A DNA stretch of 64,000 nucleotides from AC-32 sp963788215. GTDB taxonomy: Bacteria > Actinomycetota > Thermoleophilia > Gaiellales > Gaiellaceae. The translations under genes and the position numbers were made by a program. The notes beneath the pieces were generated by a model. The model had not been told where the DNA came from and did no database searches. It saw only the letters and a list, made by a program, of their open reading frames with translations. Position 1 is the first letter of the stretch; the number at the start of each line of letters is the position of its first letter. The stretch is from NCBI GenBank assembly GCA_963788215.1, contig CAWBFX010000003.1, forward strand, positions 124,001 through 188,000. The letters run 5' to 3'. Below, piece by piece: positions 41,648 to 50,488 of this stretch.

Positions 41648-42478
41648 CTAGACGCCGGCCGCGACGAGCACGAAGTCCGTCGCGAACCCGAGCGTGAGCC
41701 CGAGCAGAAGCCCCCACGCCGTCACCGTCTTGCTCGAGAAGAGCCGGCAGACGTTCAGGAGCTCCATCACCACGTAGAGGATCGAGCCTGCCGCGAGCGA
41801 GAGGAAGAGCACCGAGATCGCGGTCGACGTCCACGCCTGGCCCACGAGGGTGCCGAAGAACGTCGGGAAGCCGGCGATCACGCCCATCAGCCCGAGGAAG
41901 CGCCAGCTCGGCGGCTCGGCGTCGCCCGTCAGCGGCGCGACGATCCCGAAGCCCTCGGTCGCGTTGTGCAGCCCGAACCCGATCACCAGCACGTACGCGA
42001 GGCTGAGCTTGTCGAGCGCCGCAGCCTGACCGATGGCGAGGCCCTCGGAGAAGTTGTGCAGGCCGATCCCGGTCGCGATGAACAGAGCCAGCCAGCGCGC
42101 CGGCGTCAGGCCGACGAAGTGCGAGCGCTCGAGCTCGCCGGCCGAGGCCGCGCCCGGGCCGAGGAAGCTCTTCCGCCGCCGCGCCTTCATCCACGAGTCG
42201 TAGTAGACGAGCGTCAGAAGGCCGGCCGCGAAGCCGCCGAAGGCGAGCGCCGCGTAGCCGCTGAAGGTGCCCCAGTCCCGCGCGTTGAGCGCGTTCTCGA
42301 CCGGCTCGATCGACTGTGTGAGCACGTCCCAGAGCAGGAAGAGCAGGATCCCGGTCGCGGTCGCGCTCAGGAACGCCTTGAAGCTCTGACCGACGTCGTG
42401 CAGCCGCCCCATCGGCAAGCCGATGAAGATCGTGAGGCCGGCAATGGCCCCCAGCGTGAGAATCTCGGCAGTCGACAC
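41648..42478 (-). CDS. ZIP family metal transporter
   Basis: A 276-aa ZIP transporter with about eight hydrophobic helices. The metal path residues are in HNFSEGLAIG (helix 4) and GLHNATEGFGI (helix 5), and a cytoplasmic loop SWMKARRRKSFLG lies between helices 3 and 4. The family imports Zn, Mn or Fe. The GTG start at 42478 is 2 nt from the operator palindrome at 42481, so it is presumably repressed by the divergent MntR-like regulator. This makes Mn or Fe the likelier substrate, but this is inference. Confidence 0.9.
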   Translation of the reverse strand: MSTAEILTLGAIAGLTIFIGLPMGRLHDVGQSFKAFLSATATGILLFLLWDVLTQSIEPVENALNARDWGTFSGYAALAFGGFAAGLLTLVYYDSWMKARRRKSFLGPGAASAGELERSHFVGLTPARWLALFIATGIGLHNFSEGLAIGQAAALDKLSLAYVLVIGFGLHNATEGFGIVAPLTGDAEPPSWRFLGLMGVIAGFPTFFGTLVGQAWTSTAISVLFLSLAAGSILYVVMELLNVCRLFSSKTVTAWGLLLGLTLGFATDFVLVAAGV

Positions 42479-42480
42479 GT

Positions 42481-42498
42481 TGTAAGGCTCACCTTACA
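42481..42498. promoter_or_regulatory. DtxR/MntR-type operator between divergent ZIP and regulator genes
   Basis: TGTAAGGCTCACCTTACA is a perfect 7-bp inverted repeat around CTCA, similar to the AGG...CCT core of DtxR/IdeR/MntR boxes. It sits in the 44-nt gap between the ZIP start and the regulator start, so a bound regulator would block both promoters. The palindrome is seen directly; the binding protein is inferred from the neighbour. Confidence 0.75.
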
Positions 42499-42522
42499 GA
42501 CGCGACCCGTACACTCGTCGCG

Positions 42523-43206
42523 ATGGCCCAGGGTCATTCCGTCGACGAGTACCTCGAGACGATCTACTTCCTCGCCTTCCCGATCGGCGAGTACCGGCCG
42601 CAGTCCTCCGGGGCGCCGACGCTGGCCGCGCGCGTCGCCGAGATGCTCGGCGTCTCGCGCGCTTCCGCGGGCGAGATGCTGAAGCGGCTCGAGGCCGAAG
42701 GGCTCGTCGAGCGCGGCGAGCGCAAGGAGGCAATCCTGACCCCGTCAGGCCGCGAGCGCGCCGAGCAGGTCGTCCGCAAGCACCGGCTCGTCGAGCGCCT
42801 GCTGACCGACTTCATGGGCTACACGCCCGCCGAGGCGCACGTCCACGCCGACGAGATCGGCGAGAGCTTCAGCGACGACATGATCGACCGGATCAGCGAG
42901 CGGCTCGGCCACCCGGACCGCTGCCCGCACGGCTGGCCGGTCGACACGGACTTGGAGCAGGCGGAGAACCGCGAGCTGGCACCGCTCGCCGACCTCGAGC
43001 CGGGGACCCGCGCCGAGATCGTTCGGCTGGCCGAGCACGACGGCGAGTTGCTGCACTGGTTCTACGACCAGGGGTTCGTCCCGGGAACCGAGGTCGAGGT
43101 GCGCGAGGCCCAGCCCGCCGCGGAGCAGCTGACGGTGCGGCTGAACGGCGGTGAGCGCACGATCGCCGAGAAGGCCGCCGCCGGGCTCTTCGTACGGCCG
43201 GCTTGA
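42523..43206 (+). CDS. DtxR/MntR-family metal-dependent transcriptional regulator
   Basis: A 227-aa regulator with an N-terminal winged helix (LAARVAEMLGVSRASAGEMLKRLEAEGLVERGER), the dimerisation and metal domain (RKHRLVERLLTDFMGYTPAEAHVHADEIGESFSDDMIDRI, with HPDRCPHGWPV, typical of IdeR/MntR metal sites) and a C-terminal SH3-like FeoA domain (FVPGTEVEVREAQ...ERTIAEKAAAGLFV). It would repress the divergent ZIP gene when metal is plentiful. It ends with a TTGA overlap with the deacetylase gene, which is therefore probably co-expressed. Confidence 0.92.
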   Translation: MAQGHSVDEYLETIYFLAFPIGEYRPQSSGAPTLAARVAEMLGVSRASAGEMLKRLEAEGLVERGERKEAILTPSGRERAEQVVRKHRLVERLLTDFMGYTPAEAHVHADEIGESFSDDMIDRISERLGHPDRCPHGWPVDTDLEQAENRELAPLADLEPGTRAEIVRLAEHDGELLHWFYDQGFVPGTEVEVREAQPAAEQLTVRLNGGERTIAEKAAAGLFVRPA

Positions 43207-43805
43207 AGCTCGCGCTCACCTTCGACGACGGGCCCTCTGAGTGGACGCCGGCCATCCTCGACCTTCTGCGCGAGCACGAGGCGCGGGCGACGTTCTTCCT
43301 GATCGGCGAGCGCGTACGTGAGCGGCCGGACGGTGCGCGCGAGATCGCGCGTGTCGGGCACGAGCTCGGCAGCCACACGCTCACACACCCGCGGCTGACG
43401 GACATCCCCGACGACGAGGTGCGCGCGGAGATCGTGGGCGGCGTCGAGGCGTTCGAGGAAGTGCTCGGCGAGCGGTCGCCGCTCTTCCGCGCGCCCGGCT
43501 TCCACGCCGACGAGCGCGTCCTCGCGATCGTCTCGGAGCTCGGCCTCGAGGCGGTCTTCGCGGACGTCGACCCCGAGGACTGGCGCCCTGAGGTCGACTC
43601 GCACACGATCTTCCGCCGTGTACTCGAGGGAGCCCGCGACGGCGCGATCGTCGACCTGCACGACGGCTATCCGCCGCCGCCGACGAGCGCCCGCGACGAC
43701 TGCACCCCGACGGTGGAAGCGCTGGAGCACCTCCTCCCCTGCCTACGCGCGCAGGGCTACGAGCTGGTCACGCTCTCGGGGCTCCGCGCGTCAGACCGCA
43801 AGTAA
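43203..43805 (+). CDS. Polysaccharide deacetylase (NodB/CE4 family)
   Basis: A 200-aa CE4 enzyme without a signal peptide. The motifs are in order: TFDDGPSEWT (catalytic Asp and metal Asp), GSHTLTHPRL (metal His residues), RAPGFHADE and DWRPEVD, and VDLHDGYPPPP with the catalytic His. Substrates are N-acetyl groups of peptidoglycan, chitin-like or other polymers. It starts at TTG 43203, overlapping the regulator stop. Lack of a signal peptide is common in small NodB enzymes and suggests a cytoplasmic or precursor-level role. Its stop codon lies in a conserved palindrome. Confidence 0.9.
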   Translation: MKLALTFDDGPSEWTPAILDLLREHEARATFFLIGERVRERPDGAREIARVGHELGSHTLTHPRLTDIPDDEVRAEIVGGVEAFEEVLGERSPLFRAPGFHADERVLAIVSELGLEAVFADVDPEDWRPEVDSHTIFRRVLEGARDGAIVDLHDGYPPPPTSARDDCTPTVEALEHLLPCLRAQGYELVTLSGLRASDRK

Positions 43806-43819
43806 CACTGTGTTACTTG
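43799..43819 (+). repeat. Palindrome over the deacetylase stop codon, between convergent genes
   Basis: A perfect inverted repeat of 10-nt arms (CAAGTAACAC and complement) around a single T. It contains the TAA stop of the deacetylase gene and lies in the 33-nt gap before the metK stop. AAGTAACACTGTGTTAC is identical to the sequence at the ABC-F stop near 21,270. A two-way terminator or a regulator site is possible. Confidence 0.7.
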
Positions 43820-43838
43820 TCGGGTTCGCGGGCGGCGC

Positions 43839-45095
43839 TCAGGCCGGAGTGCTAGCCGCCGTCGCGCCGGCGGCTTCGCGGAGAGCGTCGGCCTTGTCGG
43901 TGCGCTCCCACGTGAAGTCGTGGTCGTCGCGGCCGAAGTGGCCGTACGCGGCGGTCTTGGCGTAGACCGGGCGGAGCAGGTCGAGGTCGCGCAGGATCGC
44001 CGCCGGGCGGAGGTCGAAGATCTCGCGGTCGTTCACGAGCTCCTGGATCCGCAGCACGGGAATCGACTCGGTGCCGAACGTCCGCACCGCGATCGAGACC
44101 GGGTGCGCGACGCCGATCGCGTAGGCGACGTTGACCTCGCAGCGCTCCGCGAGGCCGGCCGCGACGATGTTCTTCGCGACGTAGCGCGCCGCGTAGGCCG
44201 CCGAGCGGTCGACCTTCGTGGGGTCCTTGCCCGAGAACGCGCCCCCTCCGTGGCGGGCGGCGCCGCCGTAGGTGTCCACGATGATCTTGCGCCCGGTGAG
44301 GCCGGTGTCCCCCATAGGCCCGCCGATCACGAACTTGCCGGTCGGGTTGACGTAGACGAAGTCGCGCTCCTGGAGGCGCTGCTCGTCGTACAAGTCCGTG
44401 GGGAGGATCGGCCGGAGCACGCGGTCGATCAGATCGGGCTTGATCAGCGTCTCGGCGTCGCAGCCGTCGGCGTGCTGCGTCGAGACGAGGATCCGCTCGA
44501 TCTCGACGGGGGTCTGGCGCCCGGCCTCGTCGACCTCGTAGCGGACCGTGACCTGCGCCTTGCCGTCGGGCCGCAGGTACGGCAGCTCGCCGACCTTGCG
44601 CACCTCCGCAAGCCGCTTGCAGATCTTGTGCGCGAGCATGATCGGGAGCGGCATCAGCTCGGGCGTCTCCGAGCTCGCGTAGCCGAACATCATCCCCTGG
44701 TCGCCGGCGCCGATCAGGTCGAGCGGGTCGTCGTCGGCCGGGTCGTGCTGGCGCTCGAACGACTCGTCCACGCCCTGCGCGATGTCCGGCGACTGCTCGT
44801 CGATCGCGACCACGACGCCGCACGTGTGCGCGTCGAAGCCCCACTCCGAGTGCGTGTAGCCGATCTCCGCGATCTTCTTGCGCACGAGCGCTGGAATGTC
44901 GACGTAGGTCTCGGTCGTGATCTCGCCCGCGACGACGACGAGGCCCGTCGTAATCAGCGTCTCGCAGGCGACACGGCCGCTCGGATCGTCCGCGAGCACC
45001 GCGTCGAGCACGGTGTCCGAGATCTGGTCGGCAACCTTGTCGGGATGGCCTTCGGTGACCGACTCGGACGTGAAGAGGAACTCTCGGGCCGCCAT
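43839..45095 (-). CDS. metK: S-adenosylmethionine synthetase
   Basis: A 418-aa MetK making SAM from methionine and ATP. All signatures are present: FTSESVTEGHPDKVADQISD, GAGDQGMMFGYA, GGAFSGKDPTKVDRS and GGPMGDTGLTGRKIIVDTYGG. Start MAAREFLFTSESV is the family N-terminus. I looked for a SAM riboswitch; only 13 nt separate it from the DUF3352 gene, so there is none. It is the last gene of the der-gpsA-DUF3352-metK run and converges on the deacetylase. Confidence 0.97.
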   Translation of the reverse strand: MAAREFLFTSESVTEGHPDKVADQISDTVLDAVLADDPSGRVACETLITTGLVVVAGEITTETYVDIPALVRKKIAEIGYTHSEWGFDAHTCGVVVAIDEQSPDIAQGVDESFERQHDPADDDPLDLIGAGDQGMMFGYASSETPELMPLPIMLAHKICKRLAEVRKVGELPYLRPDGKAQVTVRYEVDEAGRQTPVEIERILVSTQHADGCDAETLIKPDLIDRVLRPILPTDLYDEQRLQERDFVYVNPTGKFVIGGPMGDTGLTGRKIIVDTYGGAARHGGGAFSGKDPTKVDRSAAYAARYVAKNIVAAGLAERCEVNVAYAIGVAHPVSIAVRTFGTESIPVLRIQELVNDREIFDLRPAAILRDLDLLRPVYAKTAAYGHFGRDDHDFTWERTDKADALREAAGATAASTPA

Positions 45096-45108
45096 TCGGC
45101 GGCTCAGG

Positions 45109-46539
45109 CTACTTGATCTCGAGGAACGCGTCGAAGGTCTGCGTGTCCCCGGAGCTCGCGCCCCAGGCGAGGAAGGAGCGCAGCGGGCGCAGGTTCGCCG
45201 TCATGCTGCTGCCGACGTTGCCGCCCTGGAGCGCAGCGAAGCCCTCGAGCAGCGGGATCGCGTTCTTCAGGTCGACGTAGATGAAGCCGCTCGTCGAGTC
45301 GGGCAGGCCGGACGCGGACTTGGCCTCCTCGAAATCGGCACCCGCAGGCAGCTTCTCGCCGGAGACGCCCGCGCCGGCCACACCGCCCGGGGCGTTCGTG
45401 ATCACGATCTTCCCGGCCGCCGCTCCGTAGTGGATCGCGAAGTTCCCGAAGTCGATCGTCCGCTGGGCGCCGTGGTGGACCGTGGCGCCCTCCGAGGCGG
45501 CGAGCGCGGCCGCCAGCTTGTCGAGGGTCGCGAGGCCGGCGACCGTGTGGTCCGGCTGAAGGATCGCCGTCACCTCCGGGATCACGGCGCCCGGCCGCAC
45601 CCAGATCCCGTTCTCGTTCTCGAAGAGCGCTGCGATCTGCTTGCCCGTGACCCCGAGCGTCGTCTGCAGCGCGCCGCCGATCTGCCCGAGCGACGAGCCG
45701 GTCTGACTGCCGCCGCGGAAGGTGAGGAACGCGAGCGCGTCCGACGGCGCCTGGGCGAGCAGCTTCGACGCGTAGGAGCCGCCGGTGAGGTTCTGCCCGA
45801 CCGTCGCGCCGTGCACGCGGAGACCGTCGTCCTCGGCACTGAGCGCAGCGGACAGCGAGTCGATCTTCGCCAGGGTCGGCGAGACCGAGCCGTACGGCGA
45901 AGCGCCCTGCGGCGAGGCCCGGAGCAGCGAGTTCAGCTCCTTGGTGTTCACGTAGGCCTTGACCAGCGCGGCGTCGGTGAGCTTGGACAGACCCTCCTTG
46001 AACGCTGGGTCGTCGGCCAGCGTTTTCCCGTCCTTCGGCGCGAGGACGCGGTCGATCATCTGCTGGGTCTGCGAGAGCGCGTACCAGTCGCCGACCTTGC
46101 GGTAGACGGCCGGCTTGCCGGAGTCGTGCGAGTTCATCTTCGTGACGAGGGCCTTGAACTTGCCCTCGTCCTTCGGCTGCGTGAGGACGACGAACGACGC
46201 GTTGTCCGCCGATGACCCGACGGCCGCGACGTCGACCTGCGGGCCGACCGCGGGCTTGACGTCGTCTTCCCAGCTGACTCCCTGCTCGCCCAGCTTCGAC
46301 TCGAGCCCCGCGATCGCGAGGTCGCGCCCCGGGAATTTCTTCGCGAGCGCGTCGAGCTGCTTCCACTGGTCAGACCCGGTGTCGCTGTCGATCGTGACGT
46401 AGGCGATCGCGCCCGCGCGCACGAGCGTGGCGCCCGACGAGGTCGAGCTGCCGGACTTCGCGGCGCCGCCGCAACCGGCCGCCGCGAGGGCGAGGGCGGC
46501 GAGAGGAGCGAGGACTGAGAGGCGGAGGCGGCGGGTCAT
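45109..46539 (-). CDS. DUF3352-type lipoprotein
   Basis: A 476-aa lipoprotein: signal peptide with lipobox LAAAGC (Cys about 23), then Ser/Thr linker. The mature part resembles the DUF3352 family: AIAYVTIDSDTGSDQWKQLDALAKKFPG, VYRKVGDWYALSQTQQMIDRVL, and GFIYVDLKNAIPLL with a two-fold repeat of such elements (near 45 and near 440). The function of the family is not established; it is surface-exposed in this layout. Its ATG overlaps gpsA by 4 nt and metK follows 13 nt later. Confidence 0.82.
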   Translation of the reverse strand: MTRRLRLSVLAPLAALALAAAGCGGAAKSGSSTSSGATLVRAGAIAYVTIDSDTGSDQWKQLDALAKKFPGRDLAIAGLESKLGEQGVSWEDDVKPAVGPQVDVAAVGSSADNASFVVLTQPKDEGKFKALVTKMNSHDSGKPAVYRKVGDWYALSQTQQMIDRVLAPKDGKTLADDPAFKEGLSKLTDAALVKAYVNTKELNSLLRASPQGASPYGSVSPTLAKIDSLSAALSAEDDGLRVHGATVGQNLTGGSYASKLLAQAPSDALAFLTFRGGSQTGSSLGQIGGALQTTLGVTGKQIAALFENENGIWVRPGAVIPEVTAILQPDHTVAGLATLDKLAAALAASEGATVHHGAQRTIDFGNFAIHYGAAAGKIVITNAPGGVAGAGVSGEKLPAGADFEEAKSASGLPDSTSGFIYVDLKNAIPLLEGFAALQGGNVGSSMTANLRPLRSFLAWGASSGDTQTFDAFLEIK

Positions 46540-47489
46540 TCGCGCGTGGGTTGGCGGCCCATCAATCCTGCAGCTAACTCATTCAGGTCGCTTCCGTCAA
46601 GCACGAGACAGACACCCTCGGTGATGGGAAGCTCGATCCCGAGGCGGTGCGAGAGATCGCGGAGGACGGGAGCGGTCGTCAGGCCCTCCACGGTACCGAT
46701 TTGCCCGGCTGCCTCGTCCGGGCTCGCGCCGGTCGCGATCAGCTCGCCGGCCCGCCGGTTGCGGCCGTGGCGGCTCCAGCAGGTGGCGATCAGGTCGCCC
46801 ATCCCGGCCAGGCCCGAGAAGGTCTCGGCCCGCGCGCCGCACGCCTCGCCGAGGCGGGCCATCTCGGCCAGGCCGCGCGCGATCAGGGCCGCCTTGGCGT
46901 TGTCGCCGAGGCCGAGCCCGTCGACCCCGCCGGCCGCGAGCGCCATCACGTTCTTCGCGGCCGCGCAGAGCTCGACTCCGACCACGTCGTCGTTCGCGTA
47001 GACGCGGAAGGCGAGCGAGTTGATCGCCTGCTGCAGCTCGAGCGTGAGCGCCTCGTTCTCGCTCGCGATCACCGCCGCGGCAGGGAGGCCGTCCGCGATC
47101 TCCTCGGCGAAGTTGGGCCCGGAGAGGACCGCGACCGAGCGCCGCTCGACGAGGGTCGAGAGCCGCCGGCCGCTCGACGGGTCGAGACCCTTCGTCAGGC
47201 TGAGCACCGGCGCCGCGCCCGGTAGCGCGCGCACGACCTCGGCGAAGGCGGTGCTCGGGACGGCGACGACGTGGAGGTCGGCGCCGGCGATGGCCGGATC
47301 ATCGAGCGTCGTCGCGTCGATCCCGGTCAGGTCGGCGTTGGGGAGGTAGCGCGGGTTGCGGCCGCTCTCGGCGATCTCACGAGCCTGCTCGGGGTCGCGG
47401 CAGGCGAGGGTGACGTCGTGTCCGCGAGCCGAGAGCACGCACGCGAACGCGGTTCCCCAGGCACCCGCTCCGGCGACGACGGCCTTCAA
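46536..47489 (-). CDS. gpsA: Glycerol-3-phosphate dehydrogenase [NAD(P)+]
   Basis: A 317-aa GpsA reducing dihydroxyacetone phosphate to glycerol-3-P for lipid synthesis. It starts KAVVAGAGAWGTAFACVLSARGH (dinucleotide fold); GPNFAEEIADGLPAA and the catalytic Lys in ELCAAAKNVMALAAG follow, with the C-terminal GLAGMGDLIATC and LPITEG. It follows der with a 4-nt overlap, as in many bacteria. Confidence 0.96.
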   Translation of the reverse strand: MKAVVAGAGAWGTAFACVLSARGHDVTLACRDPEQAREIAESGRNPRYLPNADLTGIDATTLDDPAIAGADLHVVAVPSTAFAEVVRALPGAAPVLSLTKGLDPSSGRRLSTLVERRSVAVLSGPNFAEEIADGLPAAAVIASENEALTLELQQAINSLAFRVYANDDVVGVELCAAAKNVMALAAGGVDGLGLGDNAKAALIARGLAEMARLGEACGARAETFSGLAGMGDLIATCWSRHGRNRRAGELIATGASPDEAAGQIGTVEGLTTAPVLRDLSHRLGIELPITEGVCLVLDGSDLNELAAGLMGRQPTRE

Positions 47490-48835
47490 CCGCGGCTCAC
47501 GAAGTCGATCGCGACCGGAACCCCCTCGAGGCCGTAGCGCTCGCGGAGCTGATTCTCGACCCAGTAGCCGTAATCACGCGTGATCAGGCCCGGGTCGTTG
47601 ACGAAGAAGCGGAAGCGCGGCGGGCGCACGGTCACCTGTGTGCCGTAGAGGAGGTTCAGCCGGCGATTGTTGCGTGCGGGCGCCTCGCGGCGCTCGCGCA
47701 GCTCGCCGAGGAAGCGGTTCAGCTCGCCGGTGGAAATCCGTGCCGTGTGCTTCTCGAACTGTTCCTCGATCCGGTCGAGCAAGCGGGCGATCCCGCGGCC
47801 GGTCTTCGACGAGACCGTGACCACGGGAGGCCGCTGCCGGAGCCGCGACTCGAGGCGCGGCCGCACCTCCTCGAGCTTCGTCTCGCCGATGTCCCATTTC
47901 GACAAGACGACGATCGTCGAGCACTGCGCCTTGCGGGCGACGTCGGCCACGGAGAGATCCTGATCGACGAGGCCCTCGCTCGCATCGACGAGCACCAGCG
48001 CGACGTCGGCCCGCTCGGCCGCCGCGAGCGCTCGTAGCTCCGAGTAGTACTCGATGCCCTGTCTCTGGCGCCGCTTCCGGCGGAGACCGGCGGTGTCGAC
48101 CAGGACGAACGTGCGGTCGCCGCGCGTCAGCACCGTGTCGATCGCGTCGCGGGTCGTGCCGGGCTGCTCGGAGACGATCACCCGCTCCTCGCCGAGCAGC
48201 GCGTTCACGAGGCTCGACTTGCCGACGTTCGGCCGCCCGAGGATCGCGACGCGGATCGCGCTCTCGTCGATCTCCTGACGGCCCGAGCCGGGCAGCATCG
48301 CGACGACCGCGTCGAGGAGGTCGCCGGTGCCGTGGCCGTGGAGGGCGGAGAGCGGCACCGGGTCGCCCAGCCCGAGCCGGTGGAACTCGAACGCCAGCGA
48401 GTCCCTGGCCGGGTCGTCGATCTTGTTCGCGAGCAGGAGCACAGGCTTGTGCGCTCGGCGGAGGATCGCGGCGAGCTCCTCGTCGCCCGGCATCACGCCG
48501 GACTGCGCGTCGGTCACGAAGAGCACGAGGTCGGCCTCGGCGATCGCGGCCTGCGCCTGCTCGGCGATCGAGCGCGTGAGCGGGGTCGGGTCGGCGATGT
48601 CGACGCCGCCCGTGTCGATCAGCAGGAAGCGGTGGCCGTTCCACTCGCAGACGAGCTCCTTGCGGTCGCGCGTGACGCCGGGCGTCTCATGGACGACGGC
48701 GTTACGGCTCTCGGTGAGGCGGTTGATGAGCGTCGACTTGCCCACGTTGGGAAAGCCGACGATCGCGACGGTGCCCAGGAGGGGCTCGGCCGTGGCCGGC
48801 TGCGCTTCGGGCTTCTGGCTTCGGCCTGACTTCAT
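47486..48835 (-). CDS. der: Ribosome-associated GTPase Der (EngA)
   Basis: A 449-aa protein with two GTPase domains in tandem (GFPNVGKST, DTGGVDIAD, NKID; and GRPNVGKSSLVNALLG, DTAGLRRK, SKWD) followed by a KH-like C-terminal domain (YWVENQLRERYGLEGVPVAIDFV). Der is needed for 50S assembly. The ATG at 48835 (KSGRSQKPEAQ) is chosen; about 20 upstream in-frame residues are Pro-rich and lack family resemblance. A hairpin for the BNR gene lies just upstream. Confidence 0.95.
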   Translation of the reverse strand: MKSGRSQKPEAQPATAEPLLGTVAIVGFPNVGKSTLINRLTESRNAVVHETPGVTRDRKELVCEWNGHRFLLIDTGGVDIADPTPLTRSIAEQAQAAIAEADLVLFVTDAQSGVMPGDEELAAILRRAHKPVLLLANKIDDPARDSLAFEFHRLGLGDPVPLSALHGHGTGDLLDAVVAMLPGSGRQEIDESAIRVAILGRPNVGKSSLVNALLGEERVIVSEQPGTTRDAIDTVLTRGDRTFVLVDTAGLRRKRRQRQGIEYYSELRALAAAERADVALVLVDASEGLVDQDLSVADVARKAQCSTIVVLSKWDIGETKLEEVRPRLESRLRQRPPVVTVSSKTGRGIARLLDRIEEQFEKHTARISTGELNRFLGELRERREAPARNNRRLNLLYGTQVTVRPPRFRFFVNDPGLITRDYGYWVENQLRERYGLEGVPVAIDFVSRG

Positions 48836-48894
48836 CGCGGCGCCGGACGCGTTCCGGCCCGGCGGATGGTACTCAGGCGACCTCGGCCCCAAGT

Positions 48895-48926
48895 CTGAGG
48901 AGACCCGCCGCAGCGGGCCTCCTCAG
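48895..48926 (-). terminator. Hairpin terminator-like structure after the BNR gene
   Basis: CTGAGGAG and CTCCTCAG arms, extended by CCCGC/GCGGG across one A-C mismatch, enclose a CGCA loop. It lies 21 nt downstream of the BNR gene stop and 60 nt before der. It has no T-run, as is usual in very GC-rich genomes. Confidence 0.65.
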
Positions 48927-48946
48927 CTGTCCGAGAAACGGCCGCG

Positions 48947-50422
48947 CTACGGCACCGTCGCGAAGAAGGCGTCGCTCGGGTTCGTCGTCCGGTCGACGGC
49001 CATGCCGAAGAACGGCTGGAAGACGTTGCCGCTCGTCGTCATGCCTTCGTAGTCGCCGACGAAGTAGCCGCCGGCATCGGCTGCCTGCTCGAGGTCGAAC
49101 GGCCCACCGACGTGCGCCTCGTTCCCCCAGCTCGCGGCGCTCGAGCAGTTCGCGCTGCAGCGGACGAGCCAGGCGTTCGTCGGCAAACCGGGCGCGGCCG
49201 TGTTGTCGCGCAGGTCGTAGTAGGTGATGCCGACCGTGCCGTCGGACGTGACGCCCAGCGTCGCCGTGAACGCTTGCTGGTCGCCCGTCGGGATGTTCGC
49301 CGGGGTCTGGTTGACCTTCACGGGCGGTGACCAGGTGCCTCCCCCGTTCGTCGACTGCGAGAAGAAGATCGAATCGATCCCGTTGAGGCTGTCGTCGTCC
49401 CACGCCGCATAGACGTTGCCGTTGTGCGGGTCGACTGCGAAGTCCGGCAGGTCACCGCCCCTGATCGAATGCCCGTTGTCCGGATCGACAGGTCCGAAGA
49501 ACGACGGATCGAGCGGCGCAATGATCGTTGCCTGCCTCGACCACGTCGAGCCGTGATCGGTCGAACGGATGACTGCGACCGAGGCGCCGCGGAGCTTCGC
49601 CTTGTGGTCGGCGAACAGGACCATCCCGTCCAGAAGGTCGTGCGTTGCGTTTGGCAGGACGACGATGATGTTCCCGATCGTCCCGGCATGGGTGCCCGGG
49701 TTGTAGGCGACCCTGGCGGGCGTCCAGGTCTGTCCGCCGTCGGTGGTGCGGGAGAACCACGTCTGTTCGACGTACGACGCCGCATGGAACCTGCCCTGGT
49801 CGCTCGCGTGTCCGCCCGGCGGCGACAGGAAGCGGTCCCAGACGGCGTACACCCGGTTCGCGTTGTAGGGGTCTGCCGTGATCGACTCTTTGTCGAGCCC
49901 GTTCGTGTCGTCGGCCGTGATCTCGCGGGCCGGGCCCCAACTCTGCCCGCCGGTCGTCGACTTGTTGACGATGATCGCGTTGTGCGTGTCGAAGAAGTCG
50001 AACGAGAGCGAGATTGAATAGAGGTCGCCGTTGGGGGCAAACGACACCCAGGGGTCGGAGGCGCGATCGTAGATCCCGCCCGAGCACTTGCTGTCGCCCG
50101 GAAGCGCCGTCGGATGCCAGGTCAGCCCGCCGTTGTTCGACCAGCTCGAGACAAGCCCGCGCGCACCGCCGTCGTTCCAGCGGTCCTGCTGGTATGTCCC
50201 GACGATGTTGTTCGCGTTGGTCGGGTTGATCGCCGACCGCATCTCCGGCTCGGCGTTCATGTAGAGCGTGCTGCCCAGTGCCTGCTGTAGAGCCGCGTTG
50301 TCGGCCGTGCAAGCGGCGAACGGGCTCGGGCCAGAGGCCGGCACCGGCGGAGTGGCGGCAGCCGGCGCAACGAGCAGGAGCGCGGCTACGCACGCCCCTC
50401 CCAGCGTGATGAGACTCCGCAT
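48947..50422 (-). CDS. Secreted BNR/Asp-box repeat protein (sialidase-like propeller)
   Basis: A 491-aa exported protein. The signal peptide (RSLITLGGACVAALLLVAPAAA) is followed by five Asp-box motifs of the type S/T-x-D/N-x-G-x-T/S-W (SNNGGLTW, STTGGQSW, TTDGGQTW, STDHGSTW, STNGGGTW), the hallmark of BNR beta-propellers. The catalytic Arg triad and Glu/Tyr of true sialidases cannot be confirmed, so glycosidase activity is open. A good AGGAGG site precedes the ATG. It is preceded on the same strand by the 67-aa gene and followed by a hairpin. Confidence 0.82.
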   Translation of the reverse strand: MRSLITLGGACVAALLLVAPAAATPPVPASGPSPFAACTADNAALQQALGSTLYMNAEPEMRSAINPTNANNIVGTYQQDRWNDGGARGLVSSWSNNGGLTWHPTALPGDSKCSGGIYDRASDPWVSFAPNGDLYSISLSFDFFDTHNAIIVNKSTTGGQSWGPAREITADDTNGLDKESITADPYNANRVYAVWDRFLSPPGGHASDQGRFHAASYVEQTWFSRTTDGGQTWTPARVAYNPGTHAGTIGNIIVVLPNATHDLLDGMVLFADHKAKLRGASVAVIRSTDHGSTWSRQATIIAPLDPSFFGPVDPDNGHSIRGGDLPDFAVDPHNGNVYAAWDDDSLNGIDSIFFSQSTNGGGTWSPPVKVNQTPANIPTGDQQAFTATLGVTSDGTVGITYYDLRDNTAAPGLPTNAWLVRCSANCSSAASWGNEAHVGGPFDLEQAADAGGYFVGDYEGMTTSGNVFQPFFGMAVDRTTNPSDAFFATVP

Positions 50423-50488
50423 GGAGTCCTCCTTTTCGCGGTTGTCGCGACCCTACGCCCGGGCGAGGCGGCGCACAACCGGCAACGG
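50423..50488 (-). promoter_or_regulatory. Short gap upstream of the BNR gene
   Basis: This 66-nt stretch holds the ribosome binding site AAAGGAGGA at 50430-50438 and otherwise no obvious promoter box. The BNR gene may be read through from the upstream 67-aa gene. Confidence 0.35.

Noticed and set aside
45096..45108. A SAM riboswitch for metK
   Set aside because: Only 13 nt separate metK from the upstream gene, too short for any riboswitch.
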